A DNA stretch of 64,000 nucleotides. Source: Celeribacter arenosi. GTDB taxonomy: Bacteria > Pseudomonadota > Alphaproteobacteria > Rhodobacterales > Rhodobacteraceae. The stretch's first letter is position 1, and each line of letters starts with the position of its first letter. The notes under the pieces were generated by a model. The model searched no databases and was not told the origin of the DNA. It worked only from the letters and a program-made list of their open reading frames with translations. This document shows positions 59,812 to 64,000 of the stretch, in pieces. Both the position numbers and the translations under genes were made by a program. The stretch is from the NCBI RefSeq assembly GCF_039539485.1, contig NZ_BAABDF010000002.1, forward strand, positions 62,001-126,000, in the 5' to 3' direction.

Positions 59812-61080
59812 ATGAGCAATTCGTCCAGCGGTGACAGCAAAAACACCCTCTACTGTTCGTTCTGCGGAAAGAGCCAGCATGAGGTGCGTAAACTGATTGC
59901 GGGTCCGACCGTGTTCATTTGCGACGAATGCGTAGAGCTTTGCATGGATATCATCCGTGAGGAGACGAAATCCTCGGGTCTGAAATCTTCCGAAGGCGTT
60001 CCGACGCCAAAGGATATTTGCGACGTTCTGGACGATTACGTGATTGGTCAGGCAACGGCGAAACGGGTCCTTTCGGTCGCGGTGCACAACCACTACAAAC
60101 GGTTGAACCACGCCGCCAAAGGTGCCGGCGATATCGAGTTGGCAAAGTCGAATATCCTGCTCATCGGCCCTACCGGTTGCGGTAAGACGCTTTTGGCACA
60201 GACCTTGGCACGGATTCTGGATGTGCCATTCACGATGGCCGACGCTACGACATTGACCGAGGCCGGTTATGTCGGTGAAGACGTCGAAAACATCATCCTG
60301 AAGCTGCTTCAGGCGTCGGAATACAATGTCGAACGTGCTCAGCGCGGCATCGTCTATATCGATGAAGTCGATAAAATCACGCGCAAATCCGACAATCCTT
60401 CGATCACCCGAGACGTGTCGGGCGAGGGTGTTCAGCAGGCGCTTTTGAAGATCATGGAAGGCACCGTGGCTTCCGTGCCGCCGCAGGGCGGTCGCAAGCA
60501 TCCACAGCAGGAATTCCTGCAAGTGGACACGACCAATATCCTCTTCATCTGCGGGGGGGCATTTGCCGGCCTCGACAAAATCATTGCACAGCGCAACAAA
60601 GGCTCGGCGATGGGCTTTGGCGCGGATGTGAAGAACGACGAGAATCGTGGCGTGGGCGAGCTTTTCAAAGAGCTGGAGCCCGAAGATCTGCTGAAATTCG
60701 GTCTCATTCCCGAGTTTGTCGGTCGTTTGCCAGTGCTCGCTACTCTCGAGGACCTCGATGAAGATGCGTTGATCACCATTCTGACGCAGCCGAAAAACGC
60801 GCTCGTCAAACAGTACCAGCGCCTGTTCGAGCTCGAGACTGCCGATTTGACTTTCACCGAAGAGGCTCTGAGTGCCATCGCGAAGCGTGCGATCGCGCGC
60901 AAGACCGGTGCTCGTGGTCTGCGGTCCATTCTGGAAGACATCTTGCTCGATACCATGTTCGAACTTCCGACCATGGAGAATGTGAGCGAGGTCGTCGTCA
61001 ATGAAGAGGCGGTGACGTCAGATGCGCGTCCTTTGATTATCTACTCCGAAGATGATCCCAAAGAGGCCAACGCGGGCTAA
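59812..61080 (+). CDS. clpX: ClpX unfoldase (AAA+ ATPase)
   Basis: A 422-residue AAA+ protein. The N-terminal zinc domain uses Cys15, Cys18, Cys37 and Cys40 (YCSFCGK and FICDEC). Walker A is GPTGCGKT (119-126), the pore loop GYVGED, Walker B GIVYIDEVDK, and the RKH loop lies in GGRKHPQQEF. It recognises tagged substrates such as SsrA peptides and feeds them to ClpP. Gap to clpP (173 bases) contains a GGCC-rich inverted repeat and probably a separate promoter. Confidence 0.97.
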   Translation: MSNSSSGDSKNTLYCSFCGKSQHEVRKLIAGPTVFICDECVELCMDIIREETKSSGLKSSEGVPTPKDICDVLDDYVIGQATAKRVLSVAVHNHYKRLNHAAKGAGDIELAKSNILLIGPTGCGKTLLAQTLARILDVPFTMADATTLTEAGYVGEDVENIILKLLQASEYNVERAQRGIVYIDEVDKITRKSDNPSITRDVSGEGVQQALLKIMEGTVASVPPQGGRKHPQQEFLQVDTTNILFICGGAFAGLDKIIAQRNKGSAMGFGADVKNDENRGVGELFKELEPEDLLKFGLIPEFVGRLPVLATLEDLDEDALITILTQPKNALVKQYQRLFELETADLTFTEEALSAIAKRAIARKTGARGLRSILEDILLDTMFELPTMENVSEVVVNEEAVTSDARPLIIYSEDDPKEANAG

Positions 61081-61101
61081 CCTTCCTTCTTGGATCGTCT
61101 C

Positions 61102-61494
61102 ATGGCAATCAAACGTATCCATTCCGGATCGCCCTATGAGCCGAAAATCGGCTACTGTCGTGCTACCGTTACCGACGGCTGGGTGTTCGTGTCCGGTTCG
61201 ACCGGTGCCGATCCGGTCACGCGTACCATGCCCCAAGACGTGCGCGAACAATGCCGCAATACTTTGGATGTGATCGGTCGTGCGCTGGCGGAGGCGGGGG
61301 CGAGTTTTTCCGATGTGGTGCGGGTGAATTATGTGTTGCCGGACAGGGCGGATTTTGAACTCTGCTGGCCAATTCTTGCCGAGGTTTTCGGTGATAACCC
61401 GCCTGCCGCGATGATGATCGTTGCGGGTTTGATCGACGCCGAAATGAAGATCGAGATTGAAGTGACGGCGCGCCTGCCCGGAACTCAGGGCTAG
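61102..61494 (+). CDS. RidA (YjgF/YER057c/UK114) family protein lacking the RidA arginine
   Basis: A 130-residue protein of RidA length, starting MAIKRIHSGSPYEPKIGYCR, with GWVFVSGSTGADP and QCRNTLDVIGRALAEAGASF. RidA proteins hydrolyse reactive enamines/imines using an arginine in a PARS-like segment. Here the corresponding segment reads PAAMMIVAGLID, so that arginine is missing and the protein belongs to another Rid subgroup with uncertain activity. It lies 21 bases after clpX and may be co-transcribed. Confidence 0.85.
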   Translation: MAIKRIHSGSPYEPKIGYCRATVTDGWVFVSGSTGADPVTRTMPQDVREQCRNTLDVIGRALAEAGASFSDVVRVNYVLPDRADFELCWPILAEVFGDNPPAAMMIVAGLIDAEMKIEIEVTARLPGTQG

Positions 61495-61655
61495 GGCCAA
61501 TTTCTGCCCCATGGCGAATTTCCGTCTGCATCGCGCTGATCGTCGCCATGTGCGGTGCAGCGTAAGGTCAAAGCGTACTCAACCATCGCCTAGCCTCTGG
61601 ACCTCCGTCGCGGGATGGTTCATAGATTGGGCAACCTATCAAACGAGGCATGATC

Positions 61656-62039
61656 ATGGGCATCGGCAACACCATTCTGCGCGCGCTCGTGTGGTGGAAG
61701 GGCCAGACCTTCGGCACGCAGTTTTTCACTTGGCGTCACGGCATCAAAGTTGGTGAGGACGCACAGGGCAACGTGTACTACCGCAATGAAGACGACAAAC
61801 GTCGCTGGGTTATCTTTGATGGCGAAGTGGAAGCGTCGCGCATCAGCCCCGCATGGCACGGTTGGTTGCACCACACGTTCAACAATCATCCCGGCCACGA
61901 GGAACTCGATCATAAACCTTGGGAAAAACCGCATGTCGAGAACCTGACAGGGTCTGCGGCGGCTTATGCTCCTGCTGGGTCGATCCGGCGCGCGGCTCCT
62001 GTCGAGCGTGCCGATTACGAGGCTTGGCAGCCCGAATAA
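61656..62039 (+). CDS. NADH:ubiquinone oxidoreductase NDUFA12-family subunit
   Basis: A 127-residue homologue of the complex I accessory subunit NDUFA12 (B17.2), typical of Alphaproteobacteria. Hallmarks are GTQFFTWRHGIKVGEDAQGN, YYRNEDDKRRWVIFDGEVEA and SRISPAWHGWLHHTF. MGIGNTILRALVWWKGQ is the probable N-terminus; ATG at 61656 is preferred over the ATG six bases upstream. It binds the peripheral arm of complex I at the membrane. Next gene starts directly after its stop, so it is coupled to mlaD. Confidence 0.93.
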   Translation: MGIGNTILRALVWWKGQTFGTQFFTWRHGIKVGEDAQGNVYYRNEDDKRRWVIFDGEVEASRISPAWHGWLHHTFNNHPGHEELDHKPWEKPHVENLTGSAAAYAPAGSIRRAAPVERADYEAWQPE

Positions 62040-62492
62040 ATGACGACGAACCGCACAGAAATCGCGGTCGGGGCGGGTGTTTTGGCGCTCGCCATCGGCT
62101 TTTTGGTCTACGCAGGCCAAGTAACCGGCTTTGGCGGCGCGTCGGGTGATGTCTACCATCTTACGGCCTCATTCCGCTCGGCAGAGGGCGTGAGCGTCGG
62201 TTCAGACGTTCGCCTCGCCGGCGTCAAGATCGGCACCGTGACGGAGTTGGGGCTCGACCCACAAACCTTCCGTGCGGAAGCCAAGCTGGCGCTGGAGAGT
62301 GAATTCCAACTCCCCGATGACACGGCGGCTTTGGTGTCATCCGAGGGTTTGTTGGGCGGAAACTTTGTTGAACTCGTACCCGGTGGATCGATGTTCAATC
62401 TCGAAGACGGTCAGGTAATTGCGGACACGCAAGGTGCGGTCAGCCTGATCAATCTCCTGCTCAAATTTGTCAGTGGAAGCGGCGATCAATGA
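62040..62492 (+). CDS. mlaD: MlaD-like MCE-domain protein
   Basis: A 150-residue protein with one N-terminal membrane anchor (EIAVGAGVLALAIGFLVYAG) and an MCE domain (YHLTASFRSAEGVSVGSDVR, LAGVKIGTVTELGLDPQTFR, SSEGLLGGNFVELVPGG). MlaD forms a hexameric ring between the ABC complex MlaEF and the periplasmic carrier MlaC, for retrograde lipid transport that keeps the outer membrane asymmetric. The mlaE/F genes are not in the window. Its end overlaps the next gene by four bases. Confidence 0.92.
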   Translation: MTTNRTEIAVGAGVLALAIGFLVYAGQVTGFGGASGDVYHLTASFRSAEGVSVGSDVRLAGVKIGTVTELGLDPQTFRAEAKLALESEFQLPDDTAALVSSEGLLGGNFVELVPGGSMFNLEDGQVIADTQGAVSLINLLLKFVSGSGDQ

Positions 62493-63031
62493 AACTCGCA
62501 AGCTGGGTTGGCGTGATCGCATTTGGTGTGGCTCCTGTTTGGGCGCAGGATACCACTGCGCCGATTGATGACGACCTCGCGACCGGTGTCGACCAAATCC
62601 TGATCCAGCCGCTTGAAGACGACGGGGCAGGCGGGTTCGGTGCAGGGGGACTCACGCTCGAAGATCTACAGAGTTTGCCGAGCGAAGGGTTCCAACGCGA
62701 ACTGAATGACATCACGACCGAACTGCAGGAACGTGTGGTCTCTGCACCTGGGGCTACCTTGCGGGCGCTCGACCGGTTGACCGGTCAGGTTGAGGATTTG
62801 ACGCTTAAAACGGGCGAAATCGCCGTCTTCGGGCGAATCGCAGTTCGTCTCGATGACTGCCGCTTTCCCGAAGGGAACCCTTCCGGGGACGCCTATGTTC
62901 ATGTCGTGGTAGCCGCAGAGGGCGCACAGGAGCCGGTGTTTACCGGTTGGATGGTCGCGTCCAGTCCTGCCCTGAACGCGATGGATCACGCCCGCTACGA
63001 TGTGTGGCCTCTTTCGTGCAGCACGTCCTGA
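62489..63031 (+). CDS. DUF2155-type secreted protein
   Basis: A 180-residue exported protein. The signal peptide MKLASWVGVIAFGVAPVWA is followed by an acidic linker, then a C-terminal domain of about 90 residues with GATLRALDRLTGQVEDLTLK, TGEIAVFGRIAVRLDDCRFP and EPVFTGWMVASSPALNAMDH, ending ARYDVWPLSC; this pattern fits DUF2155, where two cysteines (here DDCRFP and PLSC) may pair. Function unknown. It often lies beside NDUFA12 and aat in this group. Its last 37 bases overlap the end of the convergent aat gene. Confidence 0.88.
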   Translation: MKLASWVGVIAFGVAPVWAQDTTAPIDDDLATGVDQILIQPLEDDGAGGFGAGGLTLEDLQSLPSEGFQRELNDITTELQERVVSAPGATLRALDRLTGQVEDLTLKTGEIAVFGRIAVRLDDCRFPEGNPSGDAYVHVVVAAEGAQEPVFTGWMVASSPALNAMDHARYDVWPLSCSTS

Positions 63032-63639
63032 GGCGTTAGTGGCGCCGTGAATGCGGTGCCATCCACGGGCCTTTGCAAAGCTTCGGCCAACTGCGCTCTG
63101 TACTCTTCCCGCGGGATTTCAATCGCACCGAGCGAGGCCAGATGCGGTGTCAGGAACTGCGTGTCAAATAGCGTGAAACCGGCTCTTTTCAGGCGCGCCA
63201 CGAGATAGGCGAGCGCGACTTTCGAGGCATCCGTGCGGCGCGAGAACATGCTTTCCCCAAAAAACGCCGACCCGAGCGTCACGCCATACACGCCCCCAAC
63301 CAAGGATGTGCCTTCGTAGACCTCAACGGAATGAGCATAGCCAAGATCGTTCAGGGAGAGATAAAGATCGTAGATCGTGTCGTTGATCCAGGTTTCCTCG
63401 CGCGCCGCACAACCATCCACAACGCCCGCGAAATCACGATTGAGCGTGACCGAAAATCGCCCCCTTCGGATCGTGCGGGCGAGGGTTCGAGAGATGTGGA
63501 AGCTGTCGAGCGGGAACACGCCGCGGTGCGTTGGATCGACCCAGTAGATGTCGTCGTCATCGCGGTTTTCGGCCATCGGGAAAACGCCGTTGGCATAGGC
63601 CTGTAGCAAAAGTTCAGGGTTCAGATCGACGTGGTCCAT
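62995..63639 (-). CDS. aat: Leucyl/phenylalanyl-tRNA-protein transferase
   Basis: A 214-residue enzyme that attaches Leu or Phe from tRNA to proteins with N-terminal Arg or Lys, marking them for the ClpS/ClpAP N-degron pathway. Family motifs are LLLQAYANGVFPMAENRDDD, IYWVDPTHRGVFPLD, TWINDTIYDLYLSLNDLGYA, HSVEVYEGTSLVGGVYGVTL and FFGESMFSRRTDASKVAL. Start at MDHVDLNPELLLQ. It is convergent with the DUF2155 gene and downstream of accC on the minus strand. Confidence 0.96.
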   Translation of the reverse strand: MDHVDLNPELLLQAYANGVFPMAENRDDDDIYWVDPTHRGVFPLDSFHISRTLARTIRRGRFSVTLNRDFAGVVDGCAAREETWINDTIYDLYLSLNDLGYAHSVEVYEGTSLVGGVYGVTLGSAFFGESMFSRRTDASKVALAYLVARLKRAGFTLFDTQFLTPHLASLGAIEIPREEYRAQLAEALQRPVDGTAFTAPLTPQDVLHERGHTS

Positions 63640-63672
63640 GTGTCGACTTTGGCGCGCGCAGATGCAAAAGAA

Positions 63673-63693
63673 AAGGCCGCCCGAGGCGACCTT
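63673..63693 (-). terminator. Intrinsic terminator of accC
   Basis: Read on the minus strand, AAGGTCGCC pairs with GGCGGCCTT (one wobble) around TCG, followed by TTTCTTTTGC. It follows the accC stop within a few bases. Confidence 0.8.
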
Positions 63694-63696
63694 TCC

Positions 63697-64000
63697 TTAT
63701 TTTGTTTCGACGTTGGCCTCTAGCCATTTCTCAAGCCAGTGGATGTTGTAATCCCCTGTTTGCACGGCCTTTTCTGCCAGAAGGGCATGGAAAAGCGGAA
63801 CCGTGGTATCGACGCCATCCACGATCAACTCGCCGAGGGCACGGCTGAGACGTGCGAGCGCTTCGTCGCGGTCGCGGCCATGGACGATCAGTTTGCCAAT
63901 CAAACTGTCGTAGTAGGGCGGGATTTTGTAGCCTGCGTAGAGCGCACTATCCATCCGAACGCCCAAACCACCGGGCGCGTGATAATGGGTCACAACGCCC
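63697..64000 (-). CDS. accC: Biotin carboxylase AccC, C-terminal part (cut by window edge)
   Basis: About 100 residues of the C-terminal end, with the conserved VTHYHAPGGLGVRMDSALYA, GYKIPPYYDSLIGKLIVHGR, DRDEALARLSRALGELIVDG and a terminal HWLEKWL stretch typical of AccC. It is the biotin carboxylase subunit of acetyl-CoA carboxylase, carboxylating biotin on AccB with ATP and bicarbonate. The frame is open to the window edge, so the catalytic ATP-grasp core lies outside. Confidence 0.95.
   Translation of the reverse strand, partial: GVVTHYHAPGGLGVRMDSALYAGYKIPPYYDSLIGKLIVHGRDRDEALARLSRALGELIVDGVDTTVPLFHALLAEKAVQTGDYNIHWLEKWLEANVETK

Noticed and set aside
1..64000. tRNA genes, CRISPR arrays, transposases, integrases or phage genes
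   Set aside because: Intergenic regions were read for cloverleaf-like or regularly repeated patterns and reading frames for such families; none was seen, although short RNA genes could be missed by eye.

Overview
The window looks like chromosomal DNA of a marine alphaproteobacterium of the Roseobacter group (Rhodobacteraceae). The signs are a complex I NDUFA12-type subunit beside MlaD and a DUF2155 protein, the aat and accC genes close by, the rhizobial/roseobacter form of the L-rhamnose operon (rhaRSTPQUK with divergent rhaD-rhaI), and a high density of sugar ABC importers. No rRNA, tRNA, CRISPR array, phage or insertion sequence was recognised. One run of 67 unknown bases (58681-58747) marks an assembly gap.

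Layout. 0-3.6 kb: a LysR regulator, the remnant of a secreted YHYH-type protein, a MarC membrane protein, a small secreted protein and a small lipoprotein. 4.1-10.6 kb: a LacI-controlled operon of binding protein, two permeases, a GH32-like glycosidase and an ATPase, probably for a fructoside or similar oligosaccharide. 11-18.7 kb: a glycine-rich hypothetical protein, then a minus-strand branched-chain-amino-acid-type (HAAT) importer ending in an aldehyde dehydrogenase, with a divergent AraC regulator. 18.8-27.3 kb: a second LacI system with binding protein, two permeases, a tiny membrane protein, two different ATPases and a fused dihydroxyacetone-type kinase, pointing to a polyol or ketose substrate. 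27.4-32.1 kb: a third LacI regulator divergent from a ribose-type importer with no catabolic enzyme. 32.2-42.8 kb: a complete L-rhamnose uptake and catabolism locus. 42.9-43.7 kb: a small ribbon-helix-helix protein with an orphan ParA-like ATPase. 43.8-54.6 kb: a sugar-acid-like catabolic region whose two main promoters carry the same GGTATACC-centred palindrome although no cognate regulator is present. 54.8-58.5 kb: a TetR-controlled HlyD/ABC-2 exporter. 58.6-64 kb: housekeeping genes (clpP, clpX, a RidA-family gene, NDUFA12, mlaD, DUF2155, aat, accC).

How it works together. Most of the window is a set of independent nutrient cassettes. Most keep their own regulator next to the operon, with an inverted-repeat operator in the intervening promoter. 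In four of the five importers a stable stem-loop lies directly after the periplasmic binding-protein gene, which would favour excess binding protein over membrane subunits. The best candidate for undescribed biology is the 43.8-54.6 kb sugar-acid region: aminotransferase, 2-hydroxyacid dehydrogenase, HpcH aldolase, GguC/AraD1-like protein, short-chain dehydrogenases, beta-hydroxyacid dehydrogenase, IlvD/Edd dehydratase, EamA transporter and UxaA-type dehydratase. Next is the ParA/RHH pair inserted beside it. All function calls rest on reading motifs and gene order by eye; no database search was run.
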